Positions 25,076-34,651 are shown, numbered from the stretch's first letter. The stretch is 49,217 nt of DNA from Lachnospiraceae bacterium (GCA_024405115.1 JAKSPD010000009.1:1-49217); one strand, 5' to 3'. The notes: generated by a model not told the origin, from the sequence alone. Made by a program: numbers and translations.

Positions 25076-26364
25076 TGTATAAATGTACAGCCGCAGGCGA
25101 CGCAATGGTATTCCGCCGCACGGTCCCGTATCAGGGATTTGACGAACTGAAGGCTTTTATAGAAAAAGGCGATTTCCGTTTCCTCAACATGGAGACGACT
25201 GTTCATAACTTTGAAACTTACGGAGCGGCACTTTCAGGCGGATCATGGTTCTGTGCGGAGCCGGAAGTCGCAGCCGACATGCATAAGTACGGCTTCAACA
25301 TTCTCACGACGGCCAATAACCATTCGCATGACTACGGCATTGAGGGCCTTCTTCTTACCTTAAAACACCTTAAGGAGGCAGGATTCCCGGTGGCGGGTAC
25401 CGGCGCGACACTTGCCGATGCTTCGGGTCCCGTTTACCTTGATACTGAAAGCGGACGTTACGCACTTATTGCAGGATGCTCTTCATTTACGGCTGACATG
25501 ATGGCCGGGGAGCAGACACGCCTTATGCCAGGACGTCCCGGGCTTAACGGAATTGAGTGTAAGACAAACTATAAGGTCACTGAAGAAGAATTTGACATGC
25601 TCAAAAAGATTGCGGAGGAGACCTCAATCAACGGGGCGGCTGACATAAGCCGTAAGGAGGGATACCTTCCCCCGCTTCCGGAAGGAAAGATGGCTTTCGG
25701 AAGCTTAAGCTTTGAAAAGGCAGAAAAGAGCGGAAAGATCACTTTCGTAAATCCGCGTGACATGGAAAGGACCGTAAAGGCCATTAAGGAAGCTAAGGGT
25801 TTTTCCGACTACATCATCATAAGCATCCATTCACACCAGATTAAAACCACGGTTAAGGAAGAACCGGCTGAATTTTTAGAGGAGTTCTGCCGTAAGTGCA
25901 TCGATGCAGGCGCGGACGCTGTAATCGGCACAGGACCTCATCTCATAAGACCTGTTGAAATCTATAAGAATAAGCCCGTTTTCTACTCTCTGGGAGATTT
26001 CTTCCTTGAGAATGAGACCATGAAGAAGGTCCCTGACGGAATGTTCCTAAAGCAGAAGATGACCGGAAATGAAAACATGGTTGACATGTATGATGACCGT
26101 TCCGACCATGGTAAGAAAGGTCTTTACTATTCAAAGGTAATGTTTGAGGCGTTCGTTCCTTACTGGGAAGCTGATGATAATGGAAACGTTACAAAGATAG
26201 ACCTTCTTCCCGTTGAGCTTGGATACGGAAAGCCGAGGTCACGGGGCGGTGTTCCCGCACCTGCATTTGATAAGGGCATCCTTGAGCGCCTTAAGGAAAT
26301 GAGTAAGTCTTACGGCACAGACATTGAGATTGATGCGGACGGCATCGGACATGTAGTACTCTGA
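25075..26364 (+). CDS. CapA-family (PGA_cap) metallophosphatase-like protein
   Basis: This 429-residue protein matches the CapA/PgsA-type fold, related to calcineurin-like phosphoesterases. It has the opening AAGDAMVFRR, LNMETTVHNF, TTANNHSHDYGIEGL with the metal-binding ANNH, ISIHSHQIKT, GTGPHLIRPVEIYK and YSLGDFFLEN. CapA proteins are linked to poly-gamma-glutamate, but many relatives have other roles. This one has no signal peptide and sits with sugar uptake genes, so a cytoplasmic phosphoesterase acting on an imported compound is plausible. It shares an A with the stop of the previous gene (TAATG). Substrate unknown. Confidence 0.85.
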   Translation: MYKCTAAGDAMVFRRTVPYQGFDELKAFIEKGDFRFLNMETTVHNFETYGAALSGGSWFCAEPEVAADMHKYGFNILTTANNHSHDYGIEGLLLTLKHLKEAGFPVAGTGATLADASGPVYLDTESGRYALIAGCSSFTADMMAGEQTRLMPGRPGLNGIECKTNYKVTEEEFDMLKKIAEETSINGAADISRKEGYLPPLPEGKMAFGSLSFEKAEKSGKITFVNPRDMERTVKAIKEAKGFSDYIIISIHSHQIKTTVKEEPAEFLEEFCRKCIDAGADAVIGTGPHLIRPVEIYKNKPVFYSLGDFFLENETMKKVPDGMFLKQKMTGNENMVDMYDDRSDHGKKGLYYSKVMFEAFVPYWEADDNGNVTKIDLLPVELGYGKPRSRGGVPAPAFDKGILERLKEMSKSYGTDIEIDADGIGHVVL

Positions 26365-26470
26365 TGTCAGGCAGGGTGTGAGATGTGTACGTATGTTGGA
26401 CGTACCGAAAAACATCCATTGGAAGGTTTTTGTTTAGAAAGAAGATACAGTTAACAGAGGTAGTTTTATC

Positions 26471-27613
26471 ATGAATCTTACGAAGGAAATGGAGCAGTAC
26501 GCTCTTGATACAAAAGAGGAAGTTTTACAGTTCATGCGTGACCTTTCACCCATTCCGGCACCCTCACACCATGAGGAAAAAAGAGCAGAGTGGGTGAAGG
26601 GATGGATGGAAAGAAACGGTGCAAAGGGTGTTTTCATCGATGAGGCACTTAACGTTCAATGGCCTGTTAAGGATGACGGTGTTTCTGACATGGTTGTCTT
26701 CATGGCTCATACTGATGTCGTTTTCCCCGACACAGAACCTCTTCCTTTTTCAGAGGATGATGAAAAGATGTACTGCCCGGGAGTGGGAGATGACACTGCA
26801 CGTGTTGCCACCCTCCTTCATGCGGTAAGGTATTTTACACAGAATAAAATTGAACCTGAGACCAACATCCTCGTGGTGGCAAACTCATGCGAGGAAGGAC
26901 TTGGAAATTTAAAAGGTTCAAGGTTCATCATGGATACATACGGAAAGAGGGTAAAGGCCCTTATAACCGTTGACGGGGGATTCCGCTCCATGGTAACGAC
27001 CGGCGTGGGCTCACACCGCTACCGTGTGACGGTTAAAACTGAAGGCGGCCATTCATATGGTGCTTTCGGAAACCGCAATGCCATTGCGTACATGGCTTCC
27101 ATGATTGACACCCTTTACAAGATGAAGGTTCCGGCAAAGGAAGGAACAAAGACAACCTATAACGTGGGCGTCATCGAGGGCGGCACGAGCGTAAATACCA
27201 TCTGCCAGGAAGTAAGCATGCTTTATGAGTACCGTTCAGATGACAGGGAATGCCTTCTTACCATGAAGAACATGTTTGAGAAGGTAATCGAGGCTTACCG
27301 TGCAATGGGTATTGAGGTTGAAGTCGAGCTTCTTGGAGAACGCCCCTGTAACGGTGATGTTCCGGAAGATGAGTTTAATGCACTTAAGGAAATGGTACGT
27401 AAGGCAGGCAGTGAGGTGCTTGGACTTGAGATTAAGGAAGACTCCGGCTCAACTGATGCGAATTATCCACTTTCTCTCGGTGTTCCGGCCATCTGCATCG
27501 GCGGCTGCACATCAGGCGGCACGCACACAAGGTCTGAGTGGCTTCTTAAGTCATCACTTTATGACGGCGTAAGGTTCCTTCTTGAGATTCTTTCAAACTA
27601 TTTCAACATATAA
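26471..27613 (+). CDS. M20-family metallopeptidase, PepT/tripeptidase-like
   Basis: This is a 380-residue zinc aminoacylase/peptidase of the M20 family. The metal-binding residues appear in HTDVVFPDT (His80, Asp82), the bridging aspartate in PGVGDDTA (Asp107/108) and the catalytic glutamate in NSCEEGLGN (Glu141/142). The dimerisation lid lies in the middle (SHRYRVTVKTEGGHS). It could hydrolyse a small peptide or remove an acyl or amino-acid group from an imported sugar conjugate. It begins 106 bases after the CapA-like gene. A weak ribosome site (AGAGGTAG) lies about ten bases upstream, and a short hairpin with a T run (26400-26435) lies between the genes. Confidence 0.9.
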   Translation: MNLTKEMEQYALDTKEEVLQFMRDLSPIPAPSHHEEKRAEWVKGWMERNGAKGVFIDEALNVQWPVKDDGVSDMVVFMAHTDVVFPDTEPLPFSEDDEKMYCPGVGDDTARVATLLHAVRYFTQNKIEPETNILVVANSCEEGLGNLKGSRFIMDTYGKRVKALITVDGGFRSMVTTGVGSHRYRVTVKTEGGHSYGAFGNRNAIAYMASMIDTLYKMKVPAKEGTKTTYNVGVIEGGTSVNTICQEVSMLYEYRSDDRECLLTMKNMFEKVIEAYRAMGIEVEVELLGERPCNGDVPEDEFNALKEMVRKAGSEVLGLEIKEDSGSTDANYPLSLGVPAICIGGCTSGGTHTRSEWLLKSSLYDGVRFLLEILSNYFNI

Positions 27614-27685
27614 AAAGTATTTCCGGCCGGACCGGCTTCCGGTCTGATATGGACCGGTAATCTCATTTTTTAATAAGGAGTTACC

Positions 27686-28660
27686 ATGAAAAGCTTTGTA
27701 AAAAGAAAATTTGATGTCACTAAGGACGGACGCGACATTTTCGTTTACACCCTTGAAAATGAAAACGGAATGAAGCTTTCCGTGCTTGATTACGGAATGC
27801 GCATCCAGACACTCTATGTTCCTGACGAGGACGGTGATCTTGTAAATGTGGTAATGGGCTTTGACAAAATGCCCCGTTACGAGGGCGGCGGATGCTACGG
27901 CGCACTCATCGGACGTTTTGCAAACAGGATAAAGGATGCAAAGTACGTTTTAAACGGTGAGGAGGTAAAACTTACCGTAAACGACCACACAAACTACATC
28001 CACGGAAATTATGAACACACGGTTTTTGACATCGAGGCTTCAGACGGTAAGCTTACCGGAACGTATTTAAGCCCCGCAGGTGAATTCGGTTTCCCCGGAA
28101 ACTTAAACGTAAAGGCCACCTATGAGCTTACCGAGGATAACGAGGTCATCCTTACTTACGAGGCAGAGACTGACGCGCCCACAGTGGTTAACATAACTAA
28201 CCACAGCTACCTTAACCTTGACGGAATGCCTGAAAACGCTGACGAGGTATCAAAGGAGACTGTTAACGTTTTCGCACATAAGATGACGGTTAACGCCGAT
28301 GCATACCTTGAGGCTGATGACATCAACATGGTTACCGGAAAGGTGATTCCCGTTGAGGGAACTGATTTCGATTTCAGGACGGAAAGGGAAATCGGCGGCA
28401 TGCTCTATGACCATAACTTCAACATTAACGGATATGACGGAACTTTAAAGAAGGCAGTTGAACTTACAGGTCCCGGATCAGGCATTAAGCTTGAACTCTG
28501 GACCACGCAACCGGGCGTTCAGGTATATACTGGTGCTAAGAAGGCTGTTGCCCTTGAGACACAGCACTATCCGGACGGACCCAACCATCCTGAATGGCCC
28601 TCGACCACGCTTCTTCCGGGCGAAACCTACAGGGAGCAGACGGTCTACAAATTCATATAA
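27686..28660 (+). CDS. galM: Aldose 1-epimerase
   Basis: This 324-residue mutarotase interconverts the alpha and beta anomers of sugars. Family features are the DYGMRIQTLYVPD start, YGALIGRFANRIKDA, NYIHG with the active-site histidine, NITNHSYLNLDG and the C-terminal ALETQHYPD with the catalytic glutamate. It is full length and cytoplasmic. TAAGGAGTTACC precedes the ATG. Located between the M20 peptidase and two ceramidase-like genes, it supports sugar metabolism in this region. The intergenic 28661-28843 that follows has short inverted repeats (CATACG/CGTGTG) but no gene. Confidence 0.94.
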   Translation: MKSFVKRKFDVTKDGRDIFVYTLENENGMKLSVLDYGMRIQTLYVPDEDGDLVNVVMGFDKMPRYEGGGCYGALIGRFANRIKDAKYVLNGEEVKLTVNDHTNYIHGNYEHTVFDIEASDGKLTGTYLSPAGEFGFPGNLNVKATYELTEDNEVILTYEAETDAPTVVNITNHSYLNLDGMPENADEVSKETVNVFAHKMTVNADAYLEADDINMVTGKVIPVEGTDFDFRTEREIGGMLYDHNFNINGYDGTLKKAVELTGPGSGIKLELWTTQPGVQVYTGAKKAVALETQHYPDGPNHPEWPSTTLLPGETYREQTVYKFI

Positions 28661-28843
28661 ATACATTGAATAAACAAGCTCAATAAGATAAAATTAACTT
28701 TTGATGGCTAAACCTGAGTCCGAAGGAAAACGGCATACGTAACCGGTACGGGGCGTGTGTTGCAAAGGAAGCATAAAGACAGGTCTGGCTATGTGCGGCA
28801 TAAGTAAAAAAGTATTGTAAAACGATATAAAGAGGAGAACAAA

Positions 28844-30388
28844 ATGGCACAGTTAAACATCGGTTGGTCGGAAGTCAACATTACTCCTGACAAGAAGGTA
28901 TCACTTTACGGACAGTTCGCAGAGAGAATCTCTGAGTACGTTGAGAAGCCCCTCATGGCAACCGCTATGGCAGTTGAGTGCGGCGGGGACCAGATGGTTC
29001 TCTGCGCGTGCGACCTTGAGAGCGTTCATGACGACCTCATCGCAGCTATCAGGGAAAAGCTTGCAGGAAATGAGTACGGACTTGATGAGAATAAGATCAT
29101 CTTCTCAGCAATCCATACGCATACAGGCCCGCAGCACATCAAGCCCGCAACAGGCGTCAAGAACGGCAGCTTCACATGGATCAGGGAAGTCCTTGAGACA
29201 TGCCTTGCACCCGGACAGAAGTACGTTGAGGCAGCTGAAGTAAGCTCAGACCCCACAGTTGCAACAGGCGAGGAAGTATTCGTAATGCTCGTTGAAAGAC
29301 TTACAATGGTCTGCATCGAGGCATGGAATGCACGTAAGCCCGGCGGTTTCTCAAACGCATTCGCAAGGGCAGCCATCGGCATGTGCCGCCGTGTTGACTA
29401 TTCAGACGGAACAGGTCAGATGTGGGGCGATGCCAATACCGCAGTATTTACAGAGCTTGAGGGCGGAAATGACTCAGGTATCGAGCTTATGTACATCTTT
29501 GACGATGCTAAAAAGCTTACGGGTATCGTAATCAACCTTGCATGCCCGGCACAGTGCGTACAGCACAGGCTCTTCGTTTCACCCGATTTCTGGGGCGAGA
29601 CAAAGGTTCTCCTCAGAAAGTATTTCGGAGAGGACATCTTTATGCTTCCGCTCTGCTCACCCGCAGGTGACCAGTGCCCCGTTGACCTTGTAAGATGGGT
29701 AAATCCTGACACTGACGTTCATGATCCTAACCTCATCCGTCATAATCCTCCCGTACGTAAGGCTGACCCCTCAATGTTCGACATTGAAGGCATGAAGAAG
29801 GCCGGAAAGAGAGTTGCAAGGGAAGTTATCGACACATTCGAGGAAGGACTCGATGAGCCACAGACCGATGTCAAGTTCGAGCACAGACATTACCTCATGC
29901 AGCTTCCGCTCCGTCGTGCTACCTTGGCCCAGAAGATCCAGGCTGAAAAGAACATAAAGGAATACATCAGAAATAAGAACGGTGCTGACGTTGACTTCAA
30001 CGACCTTGCACACCTTCAGAACGATATCGGAATCCTCATACGTTTCGTGGAGCAGGAGAAGAAGGACATCTATGATACAGAGTACCACTGCATCCGTATG
30101 GGTACCGTGGCAATCTCTTCAGATCCCTTCGAGCTCTTCCTTGATTACGCTAACCAGATCAAGGCACGTGCCGTATGCGAGCAGACATTCCTCATCCAGC
30201 TTGCAGGCGGTTCAGCAGGATACCTTCCCACAGAGAAGGCAGAGAACCACGGCCACTATTCAGCATTCATTCCTTCAGGAAACGTGGGACATGTCGGCGG
30301 CGACCAGCTCGTAAGACAGACCCTTAAGGACATCTCAGAGCTTTTCGGTGACGACTACAAGGTTTATCACTACGCAGACGAGCAGTAA
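28844..30388 (+). CDS. Neutral ceramidase-like protein, paralog 2
   Basis: This 514-residue protein is closely similar to the neighbours at 20174 and 30493. It opens NIGWSEVNITPDKKVSLYGQF. It has HTHTGP (91-96), a conserved MCRRVDYSDG segment, the EGGNDSG segment and CPAQCVQHRLFVSPDFWGE, then GDQCPV with Cys278 in the family's serine position. Late conserved blocks include FELFLDYANQIKARAVCEQ and LPTEKAENHGHYSAFIPSGNVGH, both shared across the three. There is no signal peptide. AAAGAGGAGAAC precedes the ATG. It forms a tandem pair with paralog 3, only 104 bases apart. Substrate unknown; relation to ceramidases is distant. Confidence 0.76.
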   Translation: MAQLNIGWSEVNITPDKKVSLYGQFAERISEYVEKPLMATAMAVECGGDQMVLCACDLESVHDDLIAAIREKLAGNEYGLDENKIIFSAIHTHTGPQHIKPATGVKNGSFTWIREVLETCLAPGQKYVEAAEVSSDPTVATGEEVFVMLVERLTMVCIEAWNARKPGGFSNAFARAAIGMCRRVDYSDGTGQMWGDANTAVFTELEGGNDSGIELMYIFDDAKKLTGIVINLACPAQCVQHRLFVSPDFWGETKVLLRKYFGEDIFMLPLCSPAGDQCPVDLVRWVNPDTDVHDPNLIRHNPPVRKADPSMFDIEGMKKAGKRVAREVIDTFEEGLDEPQTDVKFEHRHYLMQLPLRRATLAQKIQAEKNIKEYIRNKNGADVDFNDLAHLQNDIGILIRFVEQEKKDIYDTEYHCIRMGTVAISSDPFELFLDYANQIKARAVCEQTFLIQLAGGSAGYLPTEKAENHGHYSAFIPSGNVGHVGGDQLVRQTLKDISELFGDDYKVYHYADEQ

Positions 30389-30395
30389 AAGAAAC

Positions 30396-30448
30396 ACAGG
30401 TAACTAATCGGTATAACCGTAATTCCCTGATAATCCAGGGTGACCTGT
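30396..30448 (+). other. Intergenic three-way-junction RNA candidate
   Basis: ACAGGT (30396-30401) pairs with ACCTGT (30443-30448). Inside it CGGT/ACCG (30409-30419) and CCCTG/CAGGG (30425-30440) each form a hairpin. The three stems fit a small compact junction between the two ceramidase-like genes. Its role is unknown; it could be a regulatory leader or an mRNA-processing signal. Confidence 0.4.
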
Positions 30449-30492
30449 AAATCAGGAAACGGTTTACGGAAGGTAATAAAAAGGAGTTAAAA

Positions 30493-32025
30493 ATGGCAAA
30501 GTTAAACATCGGCTGGTCAGAGATCAGCATCACACCCGAAAAGAAGATCTCACTTGCAGGACAGTTTGCAGAGAGAATTTCAGAGTACGTTGAGAAGCCC
30601 CTCATGGCAACTGCAATGGCAGTTGAGTGCGGCGGCGACCAGATGGTCATCTGTTCAACAGACCTTGTAGGCGTAGCTTATAACCTTAAGGATGACATTC
30701 AGAACGCACTCCGTGGAAATGAAGAGGGACTTGATCCCGATAAGACAATCATCTGCGCAATTCATACACATACAGGTCCTGTATATCCCAGGGGCCAGCT
30801 TTCAAATAGGACTGATTCAGCTTCTAACGTAGAGCTTCTCAAGGCTTACCTTGCTCCCGGAGCAAAGTATGTTCCTGCTGTTAATACAGAGGCTCCCGAC
30901 GTTGCAACACCCGCTGAGGTTTATGAGCTTTTAGTAAAGAACATCTCAAAGGTCATCCTTGATGCATGGAAGGCAAGAAAGCCCGCTAAGTTCATCAATG
31001 CATTTGACCGTGCAGCAGTTGGTATGTGCCGCCGTGTTGACTACTCAGACGCTACAGCACAGATGTGGGGAGACGCAAACACCGCAGTATTCACGGAGCT
31101 TGAGGGCGGAAATGATTCAGGCGTTGAACTCATGTATGTATTTGACGAGAATGATAAGCTTACAGGCGTTATCCCGAACCTTGCATGCCCGGCACAGTGC
31201 GTACAGCACAGACTCTTCGTATCACCTGACTTCTGGGGTGAGGCAAAGGTCCTTATCCGTAAGAAACTTGGCGAGGACGTATACATGCTTCCCCTTTGCG
31301 GCCCTGCAGGTGACCAGTGCCCCGTTGACCTTGTAAGATGGGTAAATCCTGACACAGACGTTCACGATCCTAACCTCATCAGAAATAATCCTCCCGTACG
31401 TAAGGCTGACCCCTCAATGTTCGACCTTGAGGGAATGAAGAAGGCCGGCAGGAGAGTTGCAAACGCTGTCATCGATACATTTGAGGAGCTTGACATGGCA
31501 GAGGCACAGGAAGACATCAAGTTCGAGCATCACGTTCACAACATGCAGCTTCCGCTCCGCCGTGCAACCCTTTCTGAGAAGATTGAGGCTGAGAAGGCCA
31601 TCAAGGATTATCTCCGCGAGCATCCCGGTGATGTAGACTTCAACGATGCGGCAAACCTTCAGGTTAAGCTTGGAATCATCAAGAGAATGAGAGTTCAGGA
31701 GAAGATGGAGACCCTTGATACTGATGTACATATCATCCGTATGGGTTCAGTTGCATTCGCTTCCAACCCGTTTGAGCTCTTCCTTGACTATGGCAATCAG
31801 ATCAAGGCACGCCAGCTCTGCGAGCAGAGTTTCCTTATCCAGCTTGCAAACGGAACAGAAGGCTACCTTCCCACCGAAAAGGCTGAAAAGCACGGACATT
31901 ATTCAGCATTCATCGCTTCAGGCCAGGTTGGTCATGAGGGTGGAGACCTCCTCGTACGTGAGACACTTAAGGACATCAACAACATGTTCAAGGACGACTA
32001 CAAGGTTTACGAGTACCGGGAGTAA
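30493..32025 (+). CDS. Neutral ceramidase-like protein, paralog 3
   Basis: This 510-residue protein is the third copy. It shares the GWSEISITPEKKISL opening, HTHTGP (91-96), FDRAAVGMCRRVDYSD, CPAQCVQHRLFVSPDFWGE and GDQCPV, with Cys276 where neutral ceramidases have the nucleophilic serine. The C-terminal half carries PFELFLDYGNQIKARQLCEQ and LPTEKAEKHGHYSAFIASGQ. Differences among the copies cluster in residues 95-160, the likely substrate pocket, suggesting different substrates. AAAAAGGAGTTAAAA precedes the ATG. A strong terminator follows, closing the region. Cytoplasmic, with no signal peptide. Confidence 0.76.
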   Translation: MAKLNIGWSEISITPEKKISLAGQFAERISEYVEKPLMATAMAVECGGDQMVICSTDLVGVAYNLKDDIQNALRGNEEGLDPDKTIICAIHTHTGPVYPRGQLSNRTDSASNVELLKAYLAPGAKYVPAVNTEAPDVATPAEVYELLVKNISKVILDAWKARKPAKFINAFDRAAVGMCRRVDYSDATAQMWGDANTAVFTELEGGNDSGVELMYVFDENDKLTGVIPNLACPAQCVQHRLFVSPDFWGEAKVLIRKKLGEDVYMLPLCGPAGDQCPVDLVRWVNPDTDVHDPNLIRNNPPVRKADPSMFDLEGMKKAGRRVANAVIDTFEELDMAEAQEDIKFEHHVHNMQLPLRRATLSEKIEAEKAIKDYLREHPGDVDFNDAANLQVKLGIIKRMRVQEKMETLDTDVHIIRMGSVAFASNPFELFLDYGNQIKARQLCEQSFLIQLANGTEGYLPTEKAEKHGHYSAFIASGQVGHEGGDLLVRETLKDINNMFKDDYKVYEYRE

Positions 32026-32051
32026 TTAACAGGCTATACTTTAAAATAAGG

Positions 32052-32081
32052 CTCGGGGCTGTTACTGCAGCCCCGAGTTTT
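32052..32081 (+). terminator. Terminator after ceramidase-like gene 3
   Basis: CTCGGGGCTG (32052-32061) pairs perfectly with CAGCCCCGAG (32068-32077) and is followed by TTTT. Confidence 0.92.
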
Positions 32082-32100
32082 AAAAACGGAGGAACCACAG

Positions 32101-33132
32101 ATGCTTTTTGGCGGGCTGTACGAAGAATACGGAACTCCTTTTACGGGAAGAAAACTTGGAAGGCTTAAGGACTTCCTTTTAAAGGAAGGGCTTTCTTATG
32201 ACGAAACGGTGGAATATACGCTTCTTCTTTCTGATGACGAGGGAAACATCGCCGCCACGGGATCTGTTTCCGGAAATGTGTTTAAGTGCATCGCGGTTTC
32301 TGATGATTTCCAGGGGGAGGGACTTTCTGCAACCGTGGTCACGGGACTCATGAAGTATGCGCTTGAAAAGGGAAGGGAGCATATCTTTCTTTTTACAAAG
32401 CCCAAAAATCTTGCGATGTTTAGTGACCTTGGGTTTTATAAGATAATCCAGACTGAAGACGTCCTTTTCATGGAAAATAAAAGGGACGGCATAAAGGATT
32501 TTGCAAATAAGCTCCTTGAGTCCTCAAAAGACCGCTATGCGGCTTTCGCCGATGAAAAAGGCCGTGAACCCTTATGCGGGGCTATAGTGGCAAACTGTAA
32601 CCCGTTCACGTTAGGACACAGGTACCTGATTGAAACGGCCCTTAAAGAGTGTGACCTTCTTCATCTTTTCATCCTTTCGGAGGATAAGAGCGATTTTTCT
32701 GCGGAGGAAAGATTTGCGATGGTTTCGGAGGGTATTAAGGACCTCCCGCGGGTGCTTCTGCATCCTACCTCAGATTACCTTATATCACAGGCCACCTTCC
32801 CCACTTATTTCATAAAGGATAAGGCAAAGGCGGAGGACGCAAACTGCGAACTTGACGTACGCATTTTCTGTGAATGTCTTGCGGGTCCCTTAAGCATAAA
32901 AAAACGCTTCGCCGGCACGGAACCCACTGACGTGGTCACGAATGCCTATAACGAAGCGATGCGCCGCATCCTTCCGGAATACGGCATGGAATTTGTTGAA
33001 ATTAAAAGACTTGAAACAAAAAGCGGTGTTCCCGTAAGTGCAAAGGAAGTAAGGAGGCTCCTTAAGGAAGGAGATTACGGTGCCTTAAAAAGCCTTCTTC
33101 CGGAAAACACGATCAGACAGCTCTGCTTATAA
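32101..33132 (+). CDS. citC: [Citrate (pro-3S)-lyase] ligase CitC
   Basis: This 343-residue enzyme acetylates the prosthetic group of citrate lyase. A GNAT-like domain (about 1-130) precedes the nucleotidyltransferase domain with the CNPFTLGHRYL motif (167-176). The conserved EDKSDFSAEERFAMV and SAKEVRRLL segments follow. CGGAGGAACC lies eight bases before the ATG. Citrate lyase genes (citD, citE, citF) are normally adjacent, yet none lies in the window. It may serve a lyase elsewhere or a different thiol carrier. Confidence 0.92.
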   Translation: MLFGGLYEEYGTPFTGRKLGRLKDFLLKEGLSYDETVEYTLLLSDDEGNIAATGSVSGNVFKCIAVSDDFQGEGLSATVVTGLMKYALEKGREHIFLFTKPKNLAMFSDLGFYKIIQTEDVLFMENKRDGIKDFANKLLESSKDRYAAFADEKGREPLCGAIVANCNPFTLGHRYLIETALKECDLLHLFILSEDKSDFSAEERFAMVSEGIKDLPRVLLHPTSDYLISQATFPTYFIKDKAKAEDANCELDVRIFCECLAGPLSIKKRFAGTEPTDVVTNAYNEAMRRILPEYGMEFVEIKRLETKSGVPVSAKEVRRLLKEGDYGALKSLLPENTIRQLCL

Positions 33133-33154
33133 AATCAGGCCGTGGCTTTCATGT

Positions 33155-34651
33155 TCAGTTGTCCTTTGCCCAGTTAAAGGAGCACTTTACTGCCTTTTCC
33201 CAGTTTCTTATGCGTGTTGAACGTTCCTCTTCGGTAATTTCGGGGTGGAACGTTTTTTGCGTCTCGCGGTTTCTTATGACGTCTTCCTTATCCTTCCAGA
33301 AGCCTACTGCAAGTCCTGCAAGGTAAGCCGCGCCCATTGCGGTAGTTTCAACGCATTTCGGGCGCTCCACATCCGCGTTTATGAAATCAGCCTGTGTCTG
33401 CATGAGGAAGTTATTGGCGGAAGCCCCTCCGTCAACCTTTAAGGTCTTAAGCTCTATCTTTGAGTCCGCCTTCATTGCGCAAAGGACGTCATTTGTAAGA
33501 TATGCCAGTGACTCGAGTGTTGCCCTTATCACATGGTTTCTGTTAACGCCTCTTGTAAGTCCCAGGATGCATCCTCTTGCATACTGGTCCCAGTACGGTG
33601 CTCCCAGTCCCGTAAATGCGGGAACCACGTAGCAGCCGTTAGTGTCCGGAACTGAAAGTGCGGCTTTTTCTGATTCGGGAGAACTGCTGATAAGCTGCAT
33701 CTCGTCACGGAGCCACTGTATTGCGGCTCCGGCAACGAAGATAGAACCCTCAAGAGCATACTCTACCTTTCCGTCAATGCCCCATGCAATCGTGGTAACA
33801 AGGCCGTGTTCGGAAAGGATGGGATTTTCTCCTATATTCATGAGCATGAAGCAGCCGGTGCCGTATGTGTTCTTTGCCTCACCGGGGGTGAAGCACGCCT
33901 GTCCGAAAAGTGCTGCCTGCTGGTCGCCTGCGGCACCGGCAATCTTTATGGGTGCCCCGAAAAGCGAGGGATCGGTCTCACCGTAAACACAGCTTGAGGG
34001 CATGGGTGTGGGAAGCATGCATTTTGGAATGTTGAGTTCCTTTAGGATGTCGTCATCCCATGTGAGCGTATTTATGTTAAAAAGCATGGTACGGGAAGCG
34101 TTTGAATAATCAATCACGTGAACCTTCCCACCCGTGAGTTTCCAGATGAGCCAGGTGTCAACCGTACCAAAGAGAAGGTCACCTTTTTCTGCCCTTTCGC
34201 GTGCTCCGGGTACGTTTTCAAGTATCCAGCGGATCTTTGAGCCTGAGAAATATGCATCGATTACAAGACCTGTTTTCTGGCGTATTGTCTCCGTGAGACC
34301 TTTTTCCTTAAGGGAGTCACAGTATTCCGAAGTTCTCCTGCACTGCCACACTATCGCATGATATACAGGCTCCCCGGTATTGCGGTCCCATACGATGGCT
34401 GTCTCACGCTGGTTCGTGATACCGATCGCGGCAATGTCTTCTGCATCGGCGCCAGCCTTTATTATGGCCTCCCGTGCGACAGTAAGCTGTGTGTCCCATA
34501 TCTCAAGGGCATCGTGCTCCACCCAGCCGGGCTTTGGGAAGTACTGTGTGAATTCTTTCTGCGAAACCGCCACGGGCTCGCATTTTTCATTGAAAAGAAT
34601 ACATCTGTTGCTTGTGGTTCCTGCGTCAAGCGCCATTACATATCCGGGCAT
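33155..34651 (-). CDS. glpK: Glycerol kinase
   Basis: This 498-residue FGGY kinase makes glycerol 3-phosphate. The hallmarks are [31 protein letters not shown], the [11 protein letters not shown] motif, [16 protein letters not shown] and the C-terminal [18 protein letters not shown] start it at the ATG at 34651, with AGAGG about eleven bases upstream. A frame extending to 34765 adds unrelated residues and covers the promoter. The common HPr phosphorylation-site region cannot be judged by eye. It stands alone, divergent from apt, without glpF or glpD nearby. Confidence 0.95.
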   Translation of the reverse strand: MPGYVMALDAGTTSNRCILFNEKCEPVAVSQKEFTQYFPKPGWVEHDALEIWDTQLTVAREAIIKAGADAEDIAAIGITNQRETAIVWDRNTGEPVYHAIVWQCRRTSEYCDSLKEKGLTETIRQKTGLVIDAYFSGSKIRWILENVPGARERAEKGDLLFGTVDTWLIWKLTGGKVHVIDYSNASRTMLFNINTLTWDDDILKELNIPKCMLPTPMPSSCVYGETDPSLFGAPIKIAGAAGDQQAALFGQACFTPGEAKNTYGTGCFMLMNIGENPILSEHGLVTTIAWGIDGKVEYALEGSIFVAGAAIQWLRDEMQLISSSPESEKAALSVPDTNGCYVVPAFTGLGAPYWDQYARGCILGLTRGVNRNHVIRATLESLAYLTNDVLCAMKADSKIELKTLKVDGGASANNFLMQTQADFINADVERPKCVETTAMGAAYLAGLAVGFWKDKEDVIRNRETQKTFHPEITEEERSTRIRNWEKAVKCSFNWAKDN

